Shown here piece after piece: positions 18,025-24,764 of a stretch of 32,037 nucleotides of DNA. Positions within the stretch are counted from its first letter, which is position 1; every line of letters begins with the position of its first letter. The notes beneath the pieces were generated by a model that saw nothing but the letters and a program-made list of their open reading frames with translations, had not been told where the DNA came from and made no database searches. The stretch comes from a bacterium (lineage in GTDB: Bacteria > Pseudomonadota > Alphaproteobacteria > Rhizobiales > Aestuariivirgaceae): contig JALHQC010000048.1 in assembly GCA_022842165.1 (NCBI GenBank), positions 1 to 32,037 on the forward strand, in the 5' to 3' direction. A program made the translations under genes and the position numbers.

Positions 18025-18729
18025 ATGTTCGATCCGCAAAAATTGCTGGAACAGTTTCTGGGTGGCGGCAGCAACCCCGATGGGACCAAGAAATCCGGCG
18101 GCCTGTCGCCCGACTTCATGAAGGGCCTGGCAACCGGCGGCGTGACGGGAGGCCTCGCCGGCATATTGCTGGGCGGCAAATCCTCGAAGAAGATGGCGAA
18201 GGGTGTGGTCAAGATGGGCGGCACCGCGGCCCTCGCAGGCCTTGCCTACAAGGTCTATAACGACTGGCAGGCCTCGAAGAGCGCGCTCCCGCAGGTGGAA
18301 GCCCCGCCGCCGATGAAGGACATCACCCCGAAACCCGAGGGTACGCCCTTCCTCCCCTCGATACCCAAGGCGCGCGACGACATGAGTCTGTCGATCTTGC
18401 GTGCCATGATCGCCGCCTCCAAGGCAGATGGCCACATCGATGCCGCCGAGCAGCAGAAGATTTTCGGCAAGCTTGACGAGCTGGACCTCGACATGGAGGC
18501 CAAGGCCTTCGTGATGGACGAGTTGCGAAAGCCCCTGAACATCGACCAGGTGGTGGCCTCCGCCACGACGCCGGAACTCGCCGTCGAAATCTATGCCGCA
18601 TCCTTCCTGGCGATCGATCCGGACGATCCCGCCGAACAGGCCTATCTCGCCATGCTGGCCTCGCGCCTGAAGCTTGACCCCGGCCTCAAGGCGAACCTCG
18701 AAATCGAAGCCCGCAAGGTTATGGCTTGA
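18025..18729 (+). CDS. DUF533 family (YebE-like, TerB-type) protein
   Basis: The 234-residue protein begins MFDPQKLLEQFLGG, followed by a glycine-rich hydrophobic stretch (GLATGGVTGGLAGILLGG and GGTAALAGLAYKVYNDWQ) that could insert into the membrane. The C-terminal half (about residues 118-230) has a TerB-like helical domain, LRAMIAASKADGHIDAAEQQKIFG, with acidic residues placed as in TerB metal sites. The family is known as DUF533 or YebE, an inner-membrane protein of unknown function linked to envelope stress in E. coli. GGGAG lies 5 bases before the ATG. The BrkB/YihY gene follows 27 bases later, so co-transcription is likely. Confidence 0.88.
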   Translation: MFDPQKLLEQFLGGGSNPDGTKKSGGLSPDFMKGLATGGVTGGLAGILLGGKSSKKMAKGVVKMGGTAALAGLAYKVYNDWQASKSALPQVEAPPPMKDITPKPEGTPFLPSIPKARDDMSLSILRAMIAASKADGHIDAAEQQKIFGKLDELDLDMEAKAFVMDELRKPLNIDQVVASATTPELAVEIYAASFLAIDPDDPAEQAYLAMLASRLKLDPGLKANLEIEARKVMA

Positions 18730-18756
18730 ACGATGGGCATGGGCTAAGCACCGCCC

Positions 18757-19638
18757 ATGGCTGAGGAGGATGATGACAGCGGGCCGTCGGTAACGGCTCT
18801 GGCGCGCGAAAGCTTTTATCGGCTTTTCGCCGACGAGGCCATTCCGCTGGCCGGCAACATTGCCTTCCGCACGCTGTTCTCGATCTTTCCCTTCCTGATC
18901 TTCCTGACCGCTCTTGCCGGTTTTTTCGGCAACGACCACCTGGCCGAAGACATCGTCACCTATCTGCTGAGCGTGGCGCCCGAGCAGCTGGTGAAGCCGC
19001 TGGTGCCGGAAATCCGCTCGATCCTCACCGTGCCGCGCACTGGCCTTCTGAGCCTGTCCGCCGTGCTGACGATCTGGAGCGCCATGGGTGGCGTTGACAG
19101 CGTGCGCGTCGGGCTGAACCGCGCCTATGACCTGCGCGAGCACCGCACGACGCTGTGGCTCTATTTCATGAACGTCCTCTTCGTGGTGCTTTCGGCCATC
19201 TTCTTGCTGGCCTTTGCCCTGCTGATCGTGCTGGCCCCGGTGGTGATCGCGGCAATCGAGGCGCGCGCGCCGGGCTTCCGCCAGAGCGTCGCCACGCTCG
19301 ACCAACTGCGCTATCCCGTCGCCATCCTGATGCTGACGGCGGGCGTGCTGCTCTGCCACAAGGTGCTTCCCGCCAAGCGCCTGAACATTCTGGAGGTGCT
19401 GCCGGGCGTGGTCCTCACCGTTGTTACCTGGGTGTTCCTGTCGTCGGCCTTCTCGATCTATCTCGTCAACTTCAACACCTTCGCCTCGACATATGCGTCA
19501 TTGTCCGGCCTGTTCGCGGCGATGTTCTTTCTCTATCTCGCCGCGCTGGTGCTGATCCTCGGCGGCGAAGTGAACCGCGTGCTGGAAGTGAGAAGGTTGC
19601 TGCGCGCCAGACGCTTTATGGGCGATGGCGGAGCGTAG
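18757..19638 (+). CDS. YihY/BrkB family inner-membrane protein
   Basis: The 293-residue protein shows the YihY/BrkB pattern, with about six membrane helices. The hallmark AGNIAFRTLFSIFPFLIFLTAL (split over residues 32-53), SLSAVLTIWSAMGGVDSVRVGLNRAY, and the C-terminal STYASLSGLFAAMFFLYLAAL and GGEVNRVLE segments are all present. The family was once called ribonuclease BN in error and is now regarded as an envelope protein of uncertain function, possibly a transporter. It is 27 bases after the DUF533 gene. A short gap separates it from the convergent TfoX C-domain gene. Confidence 0.93.
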   Translation: MAEEDDDSGPSVTALARESFYRLFADEAIPLAGNIAFRTLFSIFPFLIFLTALAGFFGNDHLAEDIVTYLLSVAPEQLVKPLVPEIRSILTVPRTGLLSLSAVLTIWSAMGGVDSVRVGLNRAYDLREHRTTLWLYFMNVLFVVLSAIFLLAFALLIVLAPVVIAAIEARAPGFRQSVATLDQLRYPVAILMLTAGVLLCHKVLPAKRLNILEVLPGVVLTVVTWVFLSSAFSIYLVNFNTFASTYASLSGLFAAMFFLYLAALVLILGGEVNRVLEVRRLLRARRFMGDGGA

Positions 19639-19700
19639 TGGCAAAAGAGCAAACCCGTGGAAAGCCCCCCGAGACCAGCGGAAATGACATCTGATAAATG

Positions 19701-19982
19701 TTATCGAACCGATCTGAATGCTTTCAAGAGCTCAGCTTTTTCCTCGCCTGTCAACTCGCGCCAGTCGCGGTCTTCCAATCCGGCGGCGATGGCCCAGAGC
19801 AGGTTGAGCGACGCCGACTTCGGCCTCAGCGCCCTCACCCGCGCATAGGCCTTCACCGCGCCCAGTGCTTGCAATTCATCAAGCGTGCGGATGCCAGCCT
19901 CCGCCAGCACAATTGCTGATGTCGGACCGAGGTTGCGAAGCTGCGAAACCGGTCTGCTACTTGCCCGCCGCCTCGATGGCAT
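19701..19982 (-). CDS. TfoX C-terminal domain protein
   Basis: The 93-residue protein is a free-standing TfoX/Sxy C-terminal domain. It contains LRNLGPTSAIVLAEAGI (about residues 16-32), TLDELQALGAVKAYARVRAL and SLNLLWAIAAGLEDRDWREL, all typical of that helix-hairpin-helix-like domain. The N-terminal TfoX domain is absent. The only in-frame ATG (19982) lies within the last 26 bases of ccr, in another frame, so it is probably translated by coupling from ccr mRNA. Its role is unknown: full-length TfoX controls competence in gammaproteobacteria, but that cannot be carried over here. Confidence 0.8.
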   Translation of the reverse strand: MPSRRRASSRPVSQLRNLGPTSAIVLAEAGIRTLDELQALGAVKAYARVRALRPKSASLNLLWAIAAGLEDRDWRELTGEEKAELLKAFRSVR

Positions 19983-21252
19983 CGTCCAGCGTCCTCAACC
20001 CCGTCGTCGGCGCGCTCACCAGCACGGCCATGTTGCCGGGGCGGTGTTCGTTCTTCCACATCTTCATGTGGGCTTTCGGAATATCCGCCCAGGAATAGAC
20101 TTCCGACATGCAAGGGTCGATGCGCCTTGCCATCACCAGCTTGTTGGCCGCTGCCGCCTGCATGAGATTGGCGAAATGCGAGCCCTGCACGCGCTTCTGG
20201 TGCATCCACAGATACCGCGCGTCCATGGTAAGGTTGAAGCCGGTGGTGCCGGCACAGATGACGATCATGCCGCCGCGGCGGACCATCAGCACCGAGACGG
20301 GGAATGTCGACTCGCCCGGATGCTCGAACACCATATCGACATTGTTGCCCTTGCCGGTGAACGCCCAGATGGCCTTTCCGAACTCGCGCGCGTGCTTCAG
20401 CCAGTCATTGTATTCGGGCGTGCCGACTTGCGGCATCTGCCCCCAGCACTGGAACTTCTTGCGGTTGATGACGCCCCTGGCGCCAAGCTGCATGACGAAA
20501 TCCGTCTTGTCGTCGTCCGAGATGACGCCGATGGCATTGGCGCCGGTTGTTGCGATGAGCTGGATTGCCATCGAGCCCAGCCCCCCGGAAGCACCCCACA
20601 CCAGCACGTTCTGCCCGGCCCCCAGCACATGCGGCTTGTGGCCGAACAGCATGCGATAGGCCGTGGCCAGCGTGAGCGTGTAGCACGACGCTTCCTCCCA
20701 AGAGAGATGCAGGGGCTTGGGCAGAAGCTGCCGGGCCTGCACGCGGGTGAACTGCGCGAACGATCCATCCGGCGTCTCATACCCCCAGATGCGCTGCGAG
20801 TTCGAGAACATCGGGTCGCCGCCGTTGCACTCCTCGTCGTCGCCATCGTCCTGATTGCAGTGGATGACGACCTCGTCGCCGACCTTCCAGCGCTTCACCT
20901 TGGCGCCCACCGCATAGACGATGCCCGAGGCATCGGATCCTGCAATGTGATAGGGGTTCTTGTGCCCGTCGATGGGCGAGATGGGCTTGCCGAGTGCCGC
21001 CCATACGCCGTTGTAGTTGACGCCAGCCGCCATGACGAGGACGAGGCATTCATCCTCGCCGATGGCCCAGGTGGGAACGATTTCGACCTGCATCGCCGTG
21101 TCGGGCGAGCCGTGACGCTCGTGCCGGATGCACCAGGCATGCATCTTCTCCGGCACATGGCCCAAGGGCGGGATTTCGCCCACCTCGTAAAGGCTCTTCA
21201 CCGGCTGGTTGGCGTTGGCGGGAGCGGCGGGTTTGGCGGCTGTCGCGGTCAT
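19957..21252 (-). CDS. ccr: crotonyl-CoA carboxylase/reductase
   Basis: Ccr reduces crotonyl-CoA with NADPH and adds CO2 to give (2S)-ethylmalonyl-CoA, the key step of the ethylmalonyl-CoA pathway. The 431-residue MDR-superfamily protein has AAGVNYNGVWAALGKP near residues 75-90, with Asn81 in the position of a known CO2-binding asparagine. GSDASGIVYAVG, HCNQDDGDDEECNGGDPMFS (the family-specific insertion), and the NADPH-binding VWGASGGLGSMAIQ at about 218-231 follow. The ATG at 21252 has GAAGGAG upstream, which decides it over an in-frame start at 21303. A TfoX C-domain gene overlaps its 3' end, and ecm lies divergently upstream beyond a small membrane-protein gene. Confidence 0.97.
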   Translation of the reverse strand: MTATAAKPAAPANANQPVKSLYEVGEIPPLGHVPEKMHAWCIRHERHGSPDTAMQVEIVPTWAIGEDECLVLVMAAGVNYNGVWAALGKPISPIDGHKNPYHIAGSDASGIVYAVGAKVKRWKVGDEVVIHCNQDDGDDEECNGGDPMFSNSQRIWGYETPDGSFAQFTRVQARQLLPKPLHLSWEEASCYTLTLATAYRMLFGHKPHVLGAGQNVLVWGASGGLGSMAIQLIATTGANAIGVISDDDKTDFVMQLGARGVINRKKFQCWGQMPQVGTPEYNDWLKHAREFGKAIWAFTGKGNNVDMVFEHPGESTFPVSVLMVRRGGMIVICAGTTGFNLTMDARYLWMHQKRVQGSHFANLMQAAAANKLVMARRIDPCMSEVYSWADIPKAHMKMWKNEHRPGNMAVLVSAPTTGLRTLDDAIEAAGK

Positions 21253-21295
21253 GGCAGTCTCCTTCGGGCCTTCGAGAATAGCTGAGGCTAACTCA

Positions 21296-21310
21296 TTTTG
21301 CACCGCAACA
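21296..21310. promoter_or_regulatory. TTGC-N3-GCAA dyad upstream of ccr
   Basis: TTGCACCGCAA at 21298-21308 is a symmetrical element with four-base arms, 46 bases upstream of the ccr start codon. It lies in the interval between ccr and the divergent small membrane-protein gene. A close relative, TTGCAGTGCAG with the same three-base spacing, lies at 21857-21867 upstream of ecm. The position suits a regulator of ethylmalonyl-CoA pathway genes, but no binding protein has been identified. Confidence 0.35.
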
Positions 21311-21503
21311 AAAGAAGGGGGGTGGAGCGGCCGGGGCGCTCGCGCCGGTTTTCGTCAAATGCCGTGCAAGTTCGAGACGAACTGCGCCTTTGCCGTAAAC
21401 CTGAACTTTACCGCGAGTACAGCTTTGGGTTGGATGCGAGCGTAAACAGAGTCATAATCCAACCGCAGAAAGACGGCCCTATCGGCTTCGGGAACAAAGC
21501 GAC

Positions 21504-21827
21504 ATGGATGACCTGCTTTTCATGATCTTCGGATCCCTCAAGGATTACGAGAGCCTGTCACCGGACCTGCTGCCGCTGATGCTGATGTTCAGCATTGTGG
21601 GCGGGGTGATCCTGTCGCGGTTTACGGGCTCGATCGGCAACCTGACGCTACCGATCAACTGTTCCGCCCTGTTCATCGGCGCCATGACTTCGAACTGGCT
21701 GCTGCAGAACGTGAAGCTGCCGATCGAGAGCACCGTGGAGGCCCCGCTGCTGTTCTCGATGGCCGGGATGACGTTCGCCTCCTTCTGCATGATGTGGTGG
21801 CTGCAGCGCGACGGGCTGCGCCACTAA
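21504..21827 (+). CDS. small three-helix membrane protein upstream of ecm
   Basis: I do not recognise a family. The 107-residue product has three probable membrane helices: LLPLMLMFSIVGGVILSRF (about 22-40), INCSALFIGAMTSNWLLQ (about 51-68) and APLLFSMAGMTFASFCMMWW (about 80-99). Helices are joined by short polar loops, and it ends RDGLRH. The ATG at 21504 has only a weak GGGAA site upstream. It lies between the divergent ccr and ecm, reading towards ecm with a 63-base gap, so it may be co-transcribed with ecm. Whether that has a metabolic meaning cannot be told from this window. Confidence 0.65.
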   Translation: MDDLLFMIFGSLKDYESLSPDLLPLMLMFSIVGGVILSRFTGSIGNLTLPINCSALFIGAMTSNWLLQNVKLPIESTVEAPLLFSMAGMTFASFCMMWWLQRDGLRH

Positions 21828-21890
21828 CGCTGCCCGGCCTGCCCTAAAAGTCTCGGTTGCAGTGCAGCATCGGCCATGCTTCCATCGGGC

Positions 21891-23870
21891 ATGACCACGC
21901 GCGACAAACCCTGGCTTTTCCGCACCTATGCCGGACATTCGACGGCGGCAGACTCGAACCGCCTCTACCGCACCAACCTGGCCAAGGGGCAGACCGGCTT
22001 GTCCGTGGCTTTCGACCTGCCGACCCAGACGGGCTATGACCCGGACCACGTGCTTTCGCGTGGCGAGGTGGGAAAGGTAGGGGTTCCCGTCTCCCACATC
22101 GGCGATATGCGGACGCTGTTCGATGGCATTCCGCTCGGCACCATGAACACCTCGATGACGATCAACGCCACCGCCGCCTGGCTGCTCGCCCTCTACGTCG
22201 CCGTGGCGGACGAGCAGGGTGCCGCGCGGACGAGCCTTTCGGGCACCACGCAGAACGACATCATCAAGGAATATCTCTCGCGCGGCACCTATGTGTTTCC
22301 GCCAAAGCCCTCGATGCGGCTCATCACCGATACGATCGCGTTTTCCGCGAAGGAATTGCCGAAGTGGAACCCGATGAATGTGTGTTCCTATCATTTGCAG
22401 GAAGCAGGAGCGACACCGGTTCAGGAATTGTCCTACGCGCTGGCCACCGCGATTGCCGTGCTCGACAATGTGAAGGCTTCGGGCGCGGTGGAGGAGAAGG
22501 ATTTTCCGGAGGTGTTCGGGCGCATCTCGTTTTTCGTCAACGCCGGCATCCGTTTCATCACCGAACTGTGCAAGATGCGGGCCTTCACCGAATTGTGGGA
22601 CGAGATCGCCCGAGAACGCTATGGCATCACGGATGAGAAGCACCGCCGCTTCCGCTATGGCGTGCAGGTCAATTCCCTGGGCCTGACCGAGCAGCAGCCC
22701 GAGAACAACGTCTACCGCATATTGATCGAGATGCTGGCCGTGGTCCTGTCGAAGAACGCCCGCGCGCGTGCCGTGCAATTGCCCGCGTGGAACGAGGCGC
22801 TGGGCCTGCCGCGGCCGTGGGACCAGCAATGGTCGCTCCGCATGCAGCAAGTGGTGGCCTATGAGACCGATCTTCTGGAATATGGCGACATCTTCGACGG
22901 CTCGAAGGAAATCGAAAGGAAGGTCGAGGCGCTGAAGGACGAAGCCCGGAGCGAACTTTCCCGCGTGATGGCGATGGGCGGCGGTACTTCGGAAGAGGTG
23001 ATCGGCTATATGAAGCGCGCCCTCGTCGAGAGCAATACCGCGCGGCTTCGCGCCATTGAGGACGGGACAACGAAGATCGTCGGCGTCAACGCCTTCACGG
23101 CGAGCGAGCCATCGCCGTTGTCCGCCGGAACCGATGCCATCATGACCGTAAGGGATGATATCGAGTACGAGCAGGTCGAGCGGCTGAAAGCCTGGCGTAC
23201 ATCGCGCGATCAAGAGGCGGTGAAAGCAGCACTCGATGACTTGCGCAGCGCGGCCAGCGCAGGCCGCAACATCATGGAGCCGTCGATCGCCTGTGCGAAA
23301 CTTGGCGTGACCACCGGCGAATGGGGCGCGACACTGCGCGCCGTGTTCGGCGAATACCGCGCGCCGACGGGCGTTGCCCTGGTGATGCGGACGGAAGGCG
23401 GCGAGGCACTGGTAGACATTCGTGCCCGCGTGAAGCGCCTTGCCGAGCGCCTGGGCGAAACGCCCCGCTTCCTCGTCGGCAAGCCGGGCCTCGACGGGCA
23501 CTCGAACGGCGCCGAACAGATCGCGGTGCGCGCGGCGGATACCGGGCTTGAGGTGATCTACGATGGCATCCGCGTGACGCCCGAGCAACTGGTGAAAACG
23601 GTAACGGAGAAACGCGTTCACGTGCTGGGCCTGTCGATCCTCTCAGGCAGCCACGTGCCGCTGATCCGCGAGGTGATGCAGAGGCTCCGCGCCGCGGGTC
23701 TCGGACATGTGCCGGTCGTCGCAGGCGGCATCATCCCGCAGGATGACGTGAACGTGCTGAGGCAACTGGGCGTCGCCGCCGTCTATACGCCGAAGGACTT
23801 CGACTTGAACCGCATCATGAATGATCTGGTAGGGCTAATCGAAAAGACGGCGGACGAAGAGGCGGCATGA
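21891..23870 (+). CDS. ecm: ethylmalonyl-CoA mutase
   Basis: Ecm is a coenzyme B12-dependent mutase converting (2R)-ethylmalonyl-CoA to (2S)-methylsuccinyl-CoA. The 659-residue single-chain protein starts MTTRDKPWLFRTYAGHST, as known Ecm proteins do, and has the catalytic-domain segments TGLSVAFDLPTQTGYD and SLSGTTQNDIIKEY. The C-terminal B12-binding domain carries D535-G-H537-S-N-G540, the DxHxxG motif with the lower-ligand histidine, and later VVAGGIIPQDD. The ATG at 21891 is preferred over one at 21876 from this match. Together with ccr and mcd it defines the ethylmalonyl-CoA pathway. The sequence is closer to Ecm than to methylmalonyl-CoA mutase. Confidence 0.95.
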   Translation: MTTRDKPWLFRTYAGHSTAADSNRLYRTNLAKGQTGLSVAFDLPTQTGYDPDHVLSRGEVGKVGVPVSHIGDMRTLFDGIPLGTMNTSMTINATAAWLLALYVAVADEQGAARTSLSGTTQNDIIKEYLSRGTYVFPPKPSMRLITDTIAFSAKELPKWNPMNVCSYHLQEAGATPVQELSYALATAIAVLDNVKASGAVEEKDFPEVFGRISFFVNAGIRFITELCKMRAFTELWDEIARERYGITDEKHRRFRYGVQVNSLGLTEQQPENNVYRILIEMLAVVLSKNARARAVQLPAWNEALGLPRPWDQQWSLRMQQVVAYETDLLEYGDIFDGSKEIERKVEALKDEARSELSRVMAMGGGTSEEVIGYMKRALVESNTARLRAIEDGTTKIVGVNAFTASEPSPLSAGTDAIMTVRDDIEYEQVERLKAWRTSRDQEAVKAALDDLRSAASAGRNIMEPSIACAKLGVTTGEWGATLRAVFGEYRAPTGVALVMRTEGGEALVDIRARVKRLAERLGETPRFLVGKPGLDGHSNGAEQIAVRAADTGLEVIYDGIRVTPEQLVKTVTEKRVHVLGLSILSGSHVPLIREVMQRLRAAGLGHVPVVAGGIIPQDDVNVLRQLGVAAVYTPKDFDLNRIMNDLVGLIEKTADEEAA

Positions 23871-23953
23871 GACGAAATCGGCCTGACTAGCGCATTGGGC
23901 GAGCAAGTGGGATCACTTGCGACGCGAAAAAATGCGCCAGATTCAAAGCTTAC

Positions 23954-23991
23954 GAGCAACTTATCGGCGGTCGATTGACCGCCGGTTGCTC
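23954..23991. terminator. hairpin between ecm and the toxin gene
   Basis: GAGCAAC (23954-23960) pairs with GTTGCTC (23985-23991). Inside it CGGCGGTC (23965-23972) pairs with GACCGCCG (23977-23984) around a GATT loop, with a four-base TTAT bulge on one arm. This strong structure lies at the convergence of ecm and the vapC-like gene and touches the latter's stop codon. It could end both transcripts, although neither strand has a clear U-tract. Confidence 0.55.
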
Positions 23992-24401
23992 TAGATGGAA
24001 GCATCCACCACGCTGACATGACCGTCGGCGCCATAGGCGAGAAGCGCCCTGTCGGCCGTCACCAGCGGAACACCCCGCGCGCGCGCCGATGCGACGATAA
24101 AGCGGTCGGCCGGATCGGCATGAAGGGTGCCGGGCAGCCTGACGCTGTCGACCGCAATCGCCGGTTCGAGGGGAATCAGTGCAATTCCGGAAAGCCCCAT
24201 GGCTTCGGCGATCCACGCGCCGACATCGCGGCCGAGCGCCAGGCGCCCCTTTTGCACCAGCATGGCGATTTCCCAGGGCGTGATGGCCGAAACCCCAATA
24301 CCGCCATGTTGCGCCGCATCCTCAAGCGCCTGACGGGCCTTTGGGCCAAGACGCCGGTCGCCAGCGAGCAGCCACACCAGCACATGCGTATCGACGATCA
24401 T
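23991..24401 (-). CDS. vapC: type II toxin, PIN-domain (VapC-like) ribonuclease
   Basis: The 136-residue protein is a PIN-domain nuclease, the toxin of a type II toxin-antitoxin pair. It opens MIVDTHVLVWLL with the first acidic residue at D4. E44 (in TPWEIAML), D99 (in DPADRF) and D117 (in VTADRAL) complete the metal-binding set, so the nuclease appears intact. VapC toxins cleave tRNA or rRNA, but the target here is unknown. The ATG at 24401 overlaps the stop of the antitoxin gene (ATGA), the usual coupling. An in-frame codon 18 bases upstream is a poorer choice. Confidence 0.92.
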   Translation of the reverse strand: MIVDTHVLVWLLAGDRRLGPKARQALEDAAQHGGIGVSAITPWEIAMLVQKGRLALGRDVGAWIAEAMGLSGIALIPLEPAIAVDSVRLPGTLHADPADRFIVASARARGVPLVTADRALLAYGADGHVSVVDASI

Positions 24402-24640
24402 GCGCCGATGGCGCTCCAAGCCTCGGGTTCGAGGGTTGGGCTGAACGGATTATCATACCGCAGGACGGTCCCAGCCATGGCCCCGAACAGCGATACCTTC
24501 GACGTCCGGTCGACAGGCGACAGGATGGCGACGGGTTCGCCCCGCTTGGTAATCGTGACCGCTTCCCCATCGTGGGAAAGCTGCTCAAGCAGCTGAAGGC
24601 AGGAATTACGGAATTCGGCGGCTCCAATAAATTTCGACAT
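24398..24640 (-). CDS. type II antitoxin, Phd/YefM family
   Basis: The 80-residue protein has the Phd/YefM antitoxin N-terminus: AAEFRNSCLQLLEQLSHDGEAVTITKRGEPVAILSP is split over residues 7-42, including the characteristic ITKRGEPVA. That half binds DNA as a dimer and represses its own promoter. The C-terminal half (about residues 45-80) would wrap the PIN toxin. Its stop overlaps the toxin start. It is the first gene of the unit and is preceded by an AT-rich dyad region that could be its operator. Confidence 0.9.
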   Translation of the reverse strand: MSKFIGAAEFRNSCLQLLEQLSHDGEAVTITKRGEPVAILSPVDRTSKVSLFGAMAGTVLRYDNPFSPTLEPEAWSAIGA

Positions 24641-24690
24641 GGCTATCTCATGTGGCTATATTGCCAAATAATATAGCAACATTATTGGAA
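24641..24690 (-). promoter_or_regulatory. probable promoter/operator of the toxin-antitoxin unit
   Basis: This AT-rich stretch stands out from the GC-rich surroundings. It holds GCTATAT (24655-24661) and ATATAGC (24671-24677), a 7-bp inverted repeat with a nine-base centre. A partly overlapping imperfect dyad is formed by CCAAATAAT (24664-24672) and ATTATTGG (24681-24688). GGCTAT is also directly repeated at 24641 and 24654. Such overlapping dyads directly upstream of Phd-type genes are commonly autorepression sites. Confidence 0.6.
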
Positions 24691-24764
24691 AAGCGCAATT
24701 GCAGCGTTTTCCGGCTGTCTGGTGCGGCGGCTGGGTTTCCCAAGCCCTTCGACCTCGAGCCGTA

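Noticed and set aside
21648-23621. A 657-codon open frame on the minus strand opposite ecm
   Set aside because: ecm on the plus strand is certain from its B12 motif and length. The antisense product is histidine/arginine/glycine-rich without motifs.
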